Assembly (NCBI GenBank): GCA_019057635.1
Contig: DXJL01000016.1
Location: 1-48,229 of the forward strand
Direction of reading: 5' to 3'
Length of the DNA stretch: 48,229 bases
From: Candidatus Heimdallarchaeota archaeon
GTDB taxonomy: Archaea; Asgardarchaeota; Heimdallarchaeia; Hodarchaeales; Hodarchaeaceae
In this document: one piece after another, positions 1 to 8,926 of the stretch
Position numbering within the stretch: position 1 is the first letter of the stretch
Layout: each line of letters begins with the position of its first letter
The notes under the pieces: model-generated
The model's database searches: none
What the model saw: only the letters and a program-made list of their open reading frames with translations
Told to the model about the DNA's origin: nothing
Program-made: the position numbers and the translations under genes

Positions 1-597
1 ATTGCCGAGGAAATCAGAGAATTAGGCCATCTTGCCGATATTGCTCTTCTTCCAGCGGAATATAAACCACTTGATATTGTTCTTAACATGAAGGTTGAAG
101 ATCTCTCATTTCTTAGAACCATTAGTGAGATTCTAGCTAAACATGGAAAAAGGATTTTAAACTCTCAATGGTTGAAAGACCACCATTTTAAAGTCGCAGC
201 TGTTTACAAGGAGACACAACGGATCATAAAAACGTTCTTAGACAGTCAATCCATGATCCCTCGCGTTGTCATCATTGATTCACGAGATATAATACCAGGA
301 AAACTTGCTAAGGAACTTTTTCAACCATTATTTGATCGAGGAGCCACTATCATAGCGCTAATCTACAGAAGATCCATTAGTGAGGCCACAAGAATAAGTT
401 TTCGAGTTACCAAGGCTGAACAGGATAATTATGATGTTTCAATTGTAGCTAAACATTTTGGTGGCGGGGGACATCGTATGGCGGCTGCTTGTACTCCCAA
501 TCCTAAAGATATTCCTAAAAAAGTAATTAATCAACTAAAAACACTCATCTCACCTACCGATACAATAGAATACTTTTCTCTTAAAACCATACTATGA
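1..597 (+). CDS. DHH/DHHA1-family phosphoesterase, C-terminal part (5' truncated by window edge)
   Basis: The reading frame is open from base 1, so the true start lies upstream; the first ATG at 88 is internal. The visible 198 residues end in a DHHA1 substrate-binding domain whose signature GGGGHRMAAAC is encoded near 460-490. DHHA1 is normally the C-terminal half of DHH phosphoesterases such as NrnA-type oligoribonucleases, RecJ-like nucleases and phosphodiesterases. The catalytic DHH half (Asp and His metal ligands) is outside the window, so the substrate cannot be named. A stretch around 250-300 (RVVIIDSRDII) looks like a beta strand joining the two lobes. The gene ends with TGA and is followed by about 140 bases of AT-rich spacer. 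Family call is firm; the exact enzyme is not. Confidence 0.8.
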   Translation: MAEEIRELGHLADIALLPAEYKPLDIVLNMKVEDLSFLRTISEILAKHGKRILNSQWLKDHHFKVAAVYKETQRIIKTFLDSQSMIPRVVIIDSRDIIPGKLAKELFQPLFDRGATIIALIYRRSISEATRISFRVTKAEQDNYDVSIVAKHFGGGGHRMAAACTPNPKDIPKKVINQLKTLISPTDTIEYFSLKTIL

Positions 598-736
598 ATA
601 TTCTGAAAATTTCGTTCCCGCTCAAGAAATTTGTTCATTTTCTGGATACAAATTAATAAATCAATTTCAGAGATTTTTATTGGCTTAGTTGTTTTCGATA
701 AAAACGAATATTAACTACTGTAACAGGTAATTCAAG

Positions 737-1936
737 TTGAAAATTGGCATTTTTACGGATTCATGGGTTCCTAATCTAAACGGTGTTGTCATTTCTATAA
801 TTAATGAAGTTCAATCACTGAGGAAAAGACACGAATTCGTGGTCTTTGCACCAAAGCTTAGACAAAGTATTCCATTCGAAATTGAGGGAGTTCCGATCTA
901 TGAGCTACCAAGTGTCCCATTTCCACCATATCCTGGATACAATGTTGCATTCCCGAGTATTGGCTTATCAAAAATATTACACAAAGAAAAGTTCGATTTC
1001 ATTCACTGTCACTCTCCTTTCTCCCTTGGGTACTTTGCCACATTGACAGCTAAAGCTTTTTGTGATATTCCCCTTCTTAATACGTATCATACCCACCTAG
1101 TTGAATATTCTGCTCATTTATTCGGAGGATTCTATGCTGATAAGATCACAGCAATACTAGAAGAAGCTGTCTGGATGTATATTCGGTGGTTTTACAAAAA
1201 ATCAGATGTTATCGTCACACCATCTAAAACAATTCAATATGATCTTCTGAAGCATGGTGTCAAACCACCTGTTTATTCCCTCCCTAATATGATTTCCAAG
1301 GTATTTTTGACTAATACTAAAGATACCAAAGATGATATTAACCTCCAAAACAAAATTCGTGAGCAATATGGGATTAAACCTTCTTCAAAGATAATAATTT
1401 ATTGTGGACGTGTATCCTATGAGAAAAAGCTTGAAGTATTGTTAGAAGCATATAAAAGTATACAAGATTCATTCCCAGATAGTTTTCTTCTCATTGTTGG
1501 TGATGGGCCCCACCTAAAGACATATCAAAATCTTGCTGTAGAATTAAAATTGAAAAATTATGCTTTCACCGGATTTATCAGCCATACAAAGTTACCAGCA
1601 GTTTATCGAATGGGTAATTTTATGGTAACTCCGAGCGATACTGAAACTCAGGGTCTAACTGTCTTAGAGGCGATGAGTCAACGATTGCCAGTCATCGGTG
1701 TCTCTGGAGGAGGTGTGGTCGATTATATTTTCCATCAAAAGAATGGCTTATTATCTCGACCAGGAGAAGCAAGTGAATTCGCTGCATCTATGAAAACGCT
1801 GCTTGAGGAACCTGACACAACTCAAAAATACGCAAAATCTGCAATTAAAACTGCAAACCAATTTTCTTCTAAAGGTTACACCTCTCTACTCGAAAAAGCG
1901 TTCCGAATAGCCTGCAAACTCCATGCAGAATCATAA
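737..1936 (+). CDS. GT4-family glycosyltransferase
   Basis: A 399-residue retaining glycosyltransferase of the GT-B fold. The N-terminus MKIGIFTDSWVPNLNGVV is the classic first strand and glycine loop of GT4 enzymes acting on lipid acceptors, which makes the TTG start at 737 convincing. The C-terminal nucleotide-sugar lobe shows IIIYCGRVSYEKKLEVLLEA (residues ~214-233), then the donor-binding segment with PSDTETQGLTVLEAMSQRLP, matching the E-x7-E pattern. The opening resembles phosphatidylinositol mannosyltransferases and diacylglycerol glucosyltransferases, so a membrane-lipid or lipid-linked sugar acceptor is likely, but donor and acceptor cannot be read from sequence. It stands alone in its orientation and is followed by oligo-T runs. 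A second GT4 gene lies at 4726. Confidence 0.85.
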   Translation: MKIGIFTDSWVPNLNGVVISIINEVQSLRKRHEFVVFAPKLRQSIPFEIEGVPIYELPSVPFPPYPGYNVAFPSIGLSKILHKEKFDFIHCHSPFSLGYFATLTAKAFCDIPLLNTYHTHLVEYSAHLFGGFYADKITAILEEAVWMYIRWFYKKSDVIVTPSKTIQYDLLKHGVKPPVYSLPNMISKVFLTNTKDTKDDINLQNKIREQYGIKPSSKIIIYCGRVSYEKKLEVLLEAYKSIQDSFPDSFLLIVGDGPHLKTYQNLAVELKLKNYAFTGFISHTKLPAVYRMGNFMVTPSDTETQGLTVLEAMSQRLPVIGVSGGGVVDYIFHQKNGLLSRPGEASEFAASMKTLLEEPDTTQKYAKSAIKTANQFSSKGYTSLLEKAFRIACKLHAES

Positions 1937-1960
1937 TAGAAGGAGTAACTAGATTTTAAC

Positions 1961-1978
1961 TAATTTTTTCCTTTTTTG
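1961..1978 (+). terminator. Oligo-T terminator after the GT4 gene
   Basis: Two runs of six T (1964-1969 and 1972-1977) lie about 27 bases after the stop of the glycosyltransferase. Archaeal RNA polymerase terminates at such non-template T-tracts without needing a hairpin. Assignment is from the pattern only. Confidence 0.4.
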
Positions 1979-2074
1979 TAGGAAAAAGTCTTTGGATATA
2001 CACTTTTATTAGGATTCTATATCAAACTCGTCTTACCAATTATTAGTTTAAACCGAAAGAAAGATGCGATTATT

Positions 2075-2512
2075 ATGGCTTTACAACAAACAGACTTGGG
2101 TGACATTGAAACATTGTTATTACTAATAATAGCGATCGTATTAGTTGCTATAATTCTTTATATCAGTGTTCGCTTAATAGCAGGTAAGAAAGAAACTGAC
2201 TTTGGATATATTATCCGCTTAGTACTCATAGCACTAATTATTGTTATTTTGGTTGCTGTAGTTATAGGAGCAATTGTTGGTAGTGTTGGAGATTTTCCAT
2301 TTATTTCAACTGCAGCATCTCAATTGGTACCTGTACTGGTATATGTCGCAATCGTGTATTTACTCAAATATTTGCTCATTCCGGAGAAAGCTGAACCAAC
2401 TAACTGGCAAGCTTCTATTTGGATTGCGGTTATTACATTATTCCTCATCTATTTGATAAATGCTGTTGCTATTGAGTTAAGTTTTCCTCCCCTTATTGAT
2501 GCGGGGATATAA
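2075..2512 (+). CDS. Four-helix membrane protein of unknown function
   Basis: A 145-residue, very hydrophobic protein. Four membrane segments are visible at about residues 13-35, 45-72, 83-102 and 113-134, joined by short charged loops (AGKKETDFG after the first, PEKAEPTNW before the last). There is no catalytic motif, cysteine pair or signal-peptide cleavage site. The ATG at 2075 follows a purine-rich stretch (GAAAGAAAGATG) but no strong Shine-Dalgarno sequence. The downstream strand is T-rich, consistent with transcription ending near 2525. I do not recognise the family; a small integral scaffold or transporter accessory is possible but unsupported. Confidence 0.65.
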   Translation: MALQQTDLGDIETLLLLIIAIVLVAIILYISVRLIAGKKETDFGYIIRLVLIALIIVILVAVVIGAIVGSVGDFPFISTAASQLVPVLVYVAIVYLLKYLLIPEKAEPTNWQASIWIAVITLFLIYLINAVAIELSFPPLIDAGI

Positions 2513-2677
2513 CTCCTTTTTTCTCATTTCTTTATCAAAAAATAACAAACCTGGTATCATAGAAAGCTTAATGGAAGAAAATTTTGAATCGATTTCATTA
2601 TAAAAGCTACTTATCATTGCTAAATTAGACACTCACATTAACGACTATCAAGTATTGAACGGATAGGACAAGTTAAA

Positions 2678-3496
2678 ATGCATAGAATCTCACGTTCCAG
2701 CTCTAGATATACAAATAATCCTCTTGGCCTTCTTCGATCTGTAGTAGTGATTTCAGATTGGATCTCATTTGCTGATCAAAATGACGTCATGGCTACTCAA
2801 TGGTCTTACAAGAAACAGTCTATCAAAACGATCAGAAACGCGAGTGTTATATTTATCCCAGTCGATTTCTCTCGTATAATCCAAGATGATCTTTCTTATA
2901 TACTATTGTATGGAGCTGGCATATATTGGACGAATTTTTCAATTACTAGCCCTCAAACCATTACAATTGATCATCGTTTCTTGACGGGTCTTCTGCTTCC
3001 TGAGAACAAATGGCTAGATAATCATTTTAATACCGAACCATTCATCTTTCCTCCAGGTAACGACTTTATCGCCAGTGATCACTTATTAGAATTCCCTTTC
3101 ACTTCATTAGGGGAACAAAATGATATTATGGGGGAACATAAAAGGGCTTTTGGTCGAGGTATTATCTTGGCACAATTAGTTTTTCCTTTTAAGGAACCTC
3201 TATTAATGTTAAGAAAAGCAACAGAAGGGTACAATGAATTTGATTCTCCAGACTCACCTATGCGTGTATTGCTTTCTGAGTTTGATTACAAACAGCGAAG
3301 AAATCAAATAGCACTTGAAAAATCTGACATCGAGTACGAGGTTACTATTCCAGGGATTCAGTCCATTAAAGCCGATCTCCTTGACTTCTTACCTAGCAAA
3401 TGGAGCAATGAAGTTTATGTCAATGGTCTACGAAGAGAAATTGCTAAGATTGCTAAGGATTTTGCTTTTATCGGTGCTCCATTAATTTTGAAATAA
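2678..3496 (+). CDS. Hypothetical protein, 272 aa
   Basis: A soluble-looking protein with no signal peptide or membrane helix. The first 30 residues are rich in Ser and Arg, and the central part has alternating strand-like segments (SVIFIPVDFSRII, ITIDHRFLTGLLLP). The C-terminal 60 residues look helical (EVYVNGLRREIAKIAKDFAF). I find no nucleotide-binding loop, metal site or known motif. It stands alone between two short AT-rich spacers with no obvious operon partner. The ATG at 2678 is the first in-frame start. Coding potential is supported by the long uninterrupted frame and protein-like composition; function is unknown. Confidence 0.6.
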   Translation: MHRISRSSSRYTNNPLGLLRSVVVISDWISFADQNDVMATQWSYKKQSIKTIRNASVIFIPVDFSRIIQDDLSYILLYGAGIYWTNFSITSPQTITIDHRFLTGLLLPENKWLDNHFNTEPFIFPPGNDFIASDHLLEFPFTSLGEQNDIMGEHKRAFGRGIILAQLVFPFKEPLLMLRKATEGYNEFDSPDSPMRVLLSEFDYKQRRNQIALEKSDIEYEVTIPGIQSIKADLLDFLPSKWSNEVYVNGLRREIAKIAKDFAFIGAPLILK

Positions 3497-3677
3497 TTAT
3501 TCTAGAAATTCTCCAGAAATTAGTGCATCAGGAGAAATTCTTAGTCCTTGTAATTGCTATGGGACTTCACAAAAAGCGGTGGAAACGAAATTCTTAAGTC
3601 GATTCGAAAAAAAGCTTATAAGGAATGTATGACACTAAAATGTGATTTACAACAATCATATTTAGGCCGATCGAAAG

Positions 3678-4013
3678 ATGACAATAGTTTTGACTGAAGA
3701 CCAAACAGAGTTATTACATTACTCTTTGAGAAATTTTTTGATGACCCTACATGATATTGACCGATTCAAGTCAAAAAATTATTATTTAGCAACACCCTTT
3801 AGTAGTGGATACAGATTTTTCGATGTGGAAAATGACTCTCTTCAAAAAACAATTTTAAACGCATTAGAAATTCTCAATGAACAAGAGATTGATAGGATTA
3901 ACGTAGAAAATGATGATGGATTTCCAATATTAACAATATTCTTAGAATCTGGCCCCACAGTCATAATGGAAGATTATGTCTCTGGTAAACCTCTAGCTAA
4001 TATTAAGTTATAA
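3678..4013 (+). CDS. Hypothetical acidic protein, 111 aa
   Basis: A short acidic protein with no membrane segment and no motif I recognise. Its N-terminal half looks helical (TELLHYSLRNFLMTLHDIDRF); the C-terminal half has short strands around FPILTIFLESGPTVIMEDYV. A TATA-like element GCTTATAAG lies at 3614-3622, placing a start of transcription near 3645 and giving a leader of about 30 bases. The gene converges on the GNAT acetyltransferase, with 35 bases between the two stops. It could be a small regulatory or adaptor protein; nothing in the sequence decides this. Confidence 0.5.
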   Translation: MTIVLTEDQTELLHYSLRNFLMTLHDIDRFKSKNYYLATPFSSGYRFFDVENDSLQKTILNALEILNEQEIDRINVENDDGFPILTIFLESGPTVIMEDYVSGKPLANIKL

Positions 4014-4048
4014 GGAATACTAAATTTTTCGTCAGTATCAAATCTAGG

Positions 4049-4570
4049 TCAAAGATAGGAGAGATCTCTATGGTCGTTCAATTTGAGTTGTAATAAATCG
4101 GTTCCTGCAGAACGAATTTGATCGAACTTTCGGAATCCAATTTCCGTGTAAAACCTCATTGCCGCTTCATTATTCTGCTGTACACCCAATTCAATGGTTT
4201 TTCTTCCATCCTGCTTACACTCATTGATTAAATGGGCCATAATTTGGCTCCCAATTTTACGCCTTTGCCACTCAGGATTTAAAACAATAGCCGTAATCCA
4301 CAAGGAATTTGTTTCTGTATTCATCCAGAGAAAACCAATATTTTGCCTTGTAACTTGAATAAGTAGAACACTATGAGATTCGAGAGTAAGGGCTTCATTG
4401 ATATCTTTAAACCAACTTTCCCAACGAAATCTACCTCTCCATGCTCTGTTGACAATAGCATCCATTTCGGTAAAAAATAGTTCCTTGATAAAATCCATAT
4501 CCTCTAGCGTGGCTTTTTTTAAGAGGATATTTGGATTCTCGGAAATCTGGGTTTCTTCGGAGGTTAACAT
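4049..4570 (-). CDS. GNAT-family N-acetyltransferase
   Basis: A 173-residue protein with the GNAT acetyl-CoA fold. The central strand LWITAIVLNPEWQRRKIGSQ carries the pyrophosphate-binding motif A (Q/R-x-x-G-x-G/A type, here RRKIGS), followed by the helix IMAHLINECKQDG and motif B (IELGVQQNNEAAMRFYTEIGF), typical of RimI-like and small-molecule acetyltransferases. Length is usual for the family. The acceptor cannot be predicted: candidates are protein N-termini, polyamines or antibiotics. The gene is divergent from the GT4 gene at 4726, and their promoters share about 150 bases. Confidence 0.85.
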   Translation of the reverse strand: MLTSEETQISENPNILLKKATLEDMDFIKELFFTEMDAIVNRAWRGRFRWESWFKDINEALTLESHSVLLIQVTRQNIGFLWMNTETNSLWITAIVLNPEWQRRKIGSQIMAHLINECKQDGRKTIELGVQQNNEAAMRFYTEIGFRKFDQIRSAGTDLLQLKLNDHRDLSYL

Positions 4571-4627
4571 TTTGGTCAGTCTCTTAGCCAGAGGGATGAT
4601 AATTACTTGAATTCACTAAAGTAATTG

Positions 4628-4637
4628 TATTTAAAAA
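4628..4637 (+). promoter_or_regulatory. TATA-like box for the second GT4 gene
   Basis: TATTTAAAAA lies about 90 bases before the ATG at 4726 in the divergent spacer. Archaeal TATA boxes sit about 25 bases upstream of transcription start, which would put the start near 4655-4660. Read by eye only. Confidence 0.35.
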
Positions 4638-4725
4638 TTGTAGGCTAATGCATTATTTGGTATGCAAAATAGAGTAAAGGCTCGTTATTCAAGTTTTTGT
4701 ATCAACGGAAGTGTTCATTTATCTG

Positions 4726-5754
4726 ATGAAGGTTAATTTTATTCTTGACATGGAAAAAAGCTTAATTGGAAGTGGAGTTTATAATTCTGCTATACGCCTT
4801 GCTAAACAACTTGAATCCTTTGGAATCTATACTGATATTAATGGAAAAAATCCTCGATACGATATCTATCACTTCCATACAGCTCTCCCTCAATCGTTAT
4901 TGAAAGCAAAAATCTTAAACAGACGAACGAATCGAAAATACAAAATCATAATGACAGGCCATACTACAATTGAGGATTTTCGTGATAGCTTTCTATTTTC
5001 TAATCGAATTGATTATGCATTGATTCCATATTTAACGAAATATTACTCCTACGCTGATTATTTAATCGCTGTTAGTGACTATAACAAAACAATATTACAA
5101 CGATATGGATTTGATCCTACAGCTATTCGTGTAATTTCAAATGGTATCGACCTCTCAACAAATCGTAAAAACCCAATAATACGCAAAAATGCCAGGAGAC
5201 ACCTTGGTTTAGGAGAGAATGTATTCCTTATCATCTCAGTAGGGTTATGTATTTATCGCAAAGCACCTGATGTCTTTACACAAACCGCATTACTAACCCC
5301 TAACCATCGATTCATGTGGATTGGTAAGTATCTCCCTTTAGGAACGATTGCTCATTCCCCCTATCTGCGAAACCATTTTCAGAAAGCACGTGTTTCTTCA
5401 AATATTCAATTTACTGGTTATATCTCAAAAAATACATTGGAAGCACTTTGGAATGCAGCCGACATTTTTCTTTACGTGAGTCGGGAAGAAAATCAAGGTA
5501 TTGCACTGCTTGAAAGCATAGCTTATGGGAACATTCCTGTTGTAAGAGATCATCCAGTATTTAACTGGTTAACAGGAGGGGAAGATTGTTTAAAAGGAAG
5601 AACCCCAGAGGAGTTTTCAGCTCATATTAGTAATCTCGCCTCAAACAAATCACTTCAAAAGTCATTAGTGAAACAGGGAACCGTCACATTACGAAAACAT
5701 GATATGCAGAATTCTATTAGCGCTCTTGCTGATTTATATTCTGAATTAGTTTAA
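4726..5754 (+). CDS. GT4-family glycosyltransferase (short form)
   Basis: The protein from the ATG at 4726 is 342 residues; a GTG five codons upstream (4711) is also possible, but the sequence beginning MKVNFILDMEKS fits the first strand of a GT-B lobe better. Further on are a His-bearing strand (IIMTGHTTIEDF), a central domain boundary at about residue 160, and a C-terminal donor-binding segment YVSREENQGIALLESIAYG with the E-x7-E pattern. Compared with the gene at 737 it has a shorter N-terminal lobe. Donor and acceptor are unknown. It probably contributes to lipid-linked or surface glycan synthesis together with the other GT4 and the GT2 enzyme at 12597. Confidence 0.8.
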   Translation: MKVNFILDMEKSLIGSGVYNSAIRLAKQLESFGIYTDINGKNPRYDIYHFHTALPQSLLKAKILNRRTNRKYKIIMTGHTTIEDFRDSFLFSNRIDYALIPYLTKYYSYADYLIAVSDYNKTILQRYGFDPTAIRVISNGIDLSTNRKNPIIRKNARRHLGLGENVFLIISVGLCIYRKAPDVFTQTALLTPNHRFMWIGKYLPLGTIAHSPYLRNHFQKARVSSNIQFTGYISKNTLEALWNAADIFLYVSREENQGIALLESIAYGNIPVVRDHPVFNWLTGGEDCLKGRTPEEFSAHISNLASNKSLQKSLVKQGTVTLRKHDMQNSISALADLYSELV

Positions 5755-5829
5755 GCGATCATCTAGATATTTCTAGGTTTAAAAAAAAGTAAATGAATGA
5801 TGTTGATTAAGATCAACAACAATTCTTGT

Positions 5830-8730
5830 TCAGGATTTGTTGATTCTAAACATTAGACCTACTGCAGCTACTCCTAAAGCAACAAAGATTCCAAATCCAC
5901 CAATACTAAACAGGACATCAAACAAGTTTAGTTGGTTGGATAGCTCATTTTCTCGCTCTAATACTTCAAATTCGATAGAACCGATAGCATCTGAACTACC
6001 CGAAACAAAGATATTAATCAGATAATTCTTTGCTTCCATTGTCTTATCAACAACTAGATCTATATAATACACTCCTTGTTGTTCATAGACAATTAAGTTT
6101 CCTTCTGATACATTGTCTGCTAACGAAGAAATTAGATCTAATCCACCGATTCTTTTCAAAGTCTCAGTAAGTTGAATTGTAAAGTTGATAACCAAATGCT
6201 CCCCTTGTTTTACAGTAGGTAGTGTGCTTGATGTAACAATCTCAAGAGTTCCTTGGATTGAGATGGCTAATTGAGTTATTGCTACTTCTGCGAAACTTGT
6301 TGCATTCTGTGAATAAGCAGTATTCCACCGTATTCGGAATGTATATATTCCACTTTTAATATTCGGATCGATGAAGTCAAACCATATAATTGTATTCCCA
6401 ATATAATGATGATGGAATTCTTGGGTAATATCAATTTCGTTTAATGAGGTGCCAGTTTCATCTAGGAAAAGACGCAGATCCACATCTGTGATGGGAATGT
6501 CAAGAACTGAACTGATATTCCTATTTGTATAGTTCGCTTCTAATGTATTATTAATATTAAGAAACTCTAAAGTAATATTTCCACCGAAATAATCGGTTAA
6601 CCAAAATGATGTTCCAGGTAAGTGTTCCTCGGTTACATTAATTCTAAACTCCACCCTAGGTAATGTAATTGGCACAACAAGTGATAAAAGAGGATCCCCT
6701 ACTCCATCAGGTTTCACATTTGTTCCCATTAAACTAAGTGATAAATTACCTGTGATATTCCCGAAAATTCCCCGATTTGGTATCTGGAAATTTATTCCAA
6801 TTGTTTGTGTATTATTTAGAGGAGAGGTAAAATTACCATTAATTACCGATTCACCTTCAGTATTGTAAGGAATGACACCGAAAACATCCCAATAGATAAT
6901 TTCCTCAGATTTCCAATTGCTTTCCCATAGATAACTTGTAAGAGCGGCAGTTATTTCTAGGTACTCAAGATCATACCATTCTGTGGGTGTTGAATTTGCT
7001 TCCAAATACCCCAAAACAGTAATATTATCTCCAGGGGATATGGCCTCTATTCCTGTCTCTTGTGCAAAATATTCTGTGAATACTGAAACATTATTTACTG
7101 TTTTATTCGTTGAACCACGAAGAAGAAAATAATCTTGAATAACAAAATTCATGGGCTCTTCAACAACGAAAGAAATATTGATTGTTTTCGTTTGAACTTC
7201 TGTTGGAGGTTCTCCTGTGTCTATTTGATGAATTTTGAATACAACGATCCAGGATCCCATGTATACCTGATGGGTAGGTAATTGGATTTTGATTTCAGCT
7301 TGAACATCTGATGCTACACTTATATTTTCTGGAGATTCAATATCAATTTTGTAGGTACTAGATAATTCTTCACGATATCCTTGGTGGAACCATGTCGAAT
7401 TAACAAAACCATCAAATTGATTTTCCACATTAGCAAAGGGTCCAGTATTTCCTTCGAGTTTTGTAACAAGATTAACTGCTATATTATCAATCAGCCAATA
7501 AGAGGTTTTATTATTTGCATACGAATTTGAATCTCTCAAGACAAACCTTAAAGTCTTTGTAGAAGGGGATGGTAAGGTAACAAAGGTTTCAAAAATGTAT
7601 TCTGCAGTGTGCCATTCTTGAGATTCTGTAATTAAAGTTTCATTATTCCACATTCCATCTGCAGCATAGGAAAATTCTAAGGCTGGTGGGGCTTCAGCTA
7701 AGATACAATTATCGAACCACCCTGTATAGTATCCATCTGCATCATCTCCAGTATCTAACCCCCTGAAAGATGCCCTTACTAATGTAGCGTTTTCAGGTAG
7801 TTCCCATTCTAACATAATAGTTACATACCCTTTTTCATCTACTTCATGATTTCTAGAATCCTCTGATATTTTCCAATCAAAAACATCTCCAGAAATATTT
7901 ATTGCTTCTAGACGAAGTTCCCAATAATTAGGATTAGTATTCCCCGTGGCACGAGCTGTAAATGTGAACGAACGTTTATCAGACTGGCCATCAATGGGTA
8001 CAGTTTGGTTTAGAATATATCCGTTGGTCGCATTAATACTGGCATAGTAATCGCCTTGACTCGCGTTTGATGGGTCATTAATTATTGTAACATTACCAAG
8101 ATAACCAGTCCAACTAGTATTGTCTCCAGTTTCAAAACTTGGATTTGTTAAATTGTTTTCTCCCTGAGAATAATAATCAAATGTTACACGATATTTACTG
8201 TTTGGTTTTAGGGCTGAAGCATTATTGTAAATCTCTACAGCATCTAAATCATGATCAGCTATTTCTGTTAAATTTAAATAACCATCTACTGCTGAAACAT
8301 CAAAGAAACCATCATTTTCCCAATCATCTGTAATCCCTGAGTCAAAATTTGGATCAGTAAAGACGTCTTGATAATAGCTTTCGAAATCAAAACTAACCTC
8401 ACTAACTGGGGATTCTAATCGCCATTCAAGCGATCCATTCATTTCATCTGTATCACCTTCGGCTGTCACAGTCACCCAATCCCCAGGAGCGTACGAATCG
8501 GCATCTGTGGTTAAAGTTGTCCGTCCAGAAGTAACTTGAGAGAATGTTTTATAGCTGGGATGATTATTCTTTGATATTAGATTTACATTGCCCTCAGTCA
8601 ATTGAACTTGCTTCGACAAGTCCTGGTCGAAGGAAAAAGAAGTCTGTTGAGTTTGACCATAGATTCCGACAATAAACAGCAAAATTATACATAATGGAAT
8701 GATCTTATTTTGGATTTTCATTGATTTCAC
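5830..8730 (-). CDS. Large secreted, membrane-anchored surface protein with lectin-like repeats
   Basis: A 966-residue protein with an N-terminal signal peptide (IIPLCIILLFIVGIYGQTQ) and a single C-terminal membrane helix at about 940-960 followed by the short tail FRINKS. This is the topology of an archaeal S-layer or cell-surface protein with its bulk outside. Residues ~190-350 contain NPSFETG and DNTSWTG-type segments typical of galactose-binding/CBM-like jelly-roll domains. Later parts look like tandem Ig-like beta domains (repeated TVKQGEHLVINFTI and ISVASDVQAEIKI type strands). Roughly thirty N-x-S/T sequons indicate heavy N-glycosylation. No protease or hydrolase active site is visible. 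It is divergent from the TPR gene at 8927. Role in cell envelope or adhesion is inferred from architecture only. Confidence 0.75.
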   Translation of the reverse strand: MKSMKIQNKIIPLCIILLFIVGIYGQTQQTSFSFDQDLSKQVQLTEGNVNLISKNNHPSYKTFSQVTSGRTTLTTDADSYAPGDWVTVTAEGDTDEMNGSLEWRLESPVSEVSFDFESYYQDVFTDPNFDSGITDDWENDGFFDVSAVDGYLNLTEIADHDLDAVEIYNNASALKPNSKYRVTFDYYSQGENNLTNPSFETGDNTSWTGYLGNVTIINDPSNASQGDYYASINATNGYILNQTVPIDGQSDKRSFTFTARATGNTNPNYWELRLEAINISGDVFDWKISEDSRNHEVDEKGYVTIMLEWELPENATLVRASFRGLDTGDDADGYYTGWFDNCILAEAPPALEFSYAADGMWNNETLITESQEWHTAEYIFETFVTLPSPSTKTLRFVLRDSNSYANNKTSYWLIDNIAVNLVTKLEGNTGPFANVENQFDGFVNSTWFHQGYREELSSTYKIDIESPENISVASDVQAEIKIQLPTHQVYMGSWIVVFKIHQIDTGEPPTEVQTKTINISFVVEEPMNFVIQDYFLLRGSTNKTVNNVSVFTEYFAQETGIEAISPGDNITVLGYLEANSTPTEWYDLEYLEITAALTSYLWESNWKSEEIIYWDVFGVIPYNTEGESVINGNFTSPLNNTQTIGINFQIPNRGIFGNITGNLSLSLMGTNVKPDGVGDPLLSLVVPITLPRVEFRINVTEEHLPGTSFWLTDYFGGNITLEFLNINNTLEANYTNRNISSVLDIPITDVDLRLFLDETGTSLNEIDITQEFHHHYIGNTIIWFDFIDPNIKSGIYTFRIRWNTAYSQNATSFAEVAITQLAISIQGTLEIVTSSTLPTVKQGEHLVINFTIQLTETLKRIGGLDLISSLADNVSEGNLIVYEQQGVYYIDLVVDKTMEAKNYLINIFVSGSSDAIGSIEFEVLERENELSNQLNLFDVLFSIGGFGIFVALGVAAVGLMFRINKS

Positions 8731-8874
8731 AGCAATCGATATTTTTCAAGATATTTCACAAATCTCTGGTAAGACTGGTCTTCCAAGATCTATCTGGAGG
8801 GTTTTAGTAAATGGTTTTTAACTTTACCAATCTCTTAGTTCCAAAACGTGAATACTCGTACCTCGGAAAATTGG

Positions 8875-8883
8875 ATTATATAT
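8875..8883 (+). promoter_or_regulatory. TATA box for the TPR gene at 8927
   Basis: ATTATATAT lies about 45 bases before the ATG at 8927, with AGGA at 8915-8918 as ribosome-binding site. The predicted transcription start is near 8905, so the leader is short. Confidence 0.5.
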
Positions 8884-8926
8884 CAAAAATTTTAAGAAAT
8901 TTCAAATATTAGTTAGGATTGAGATT

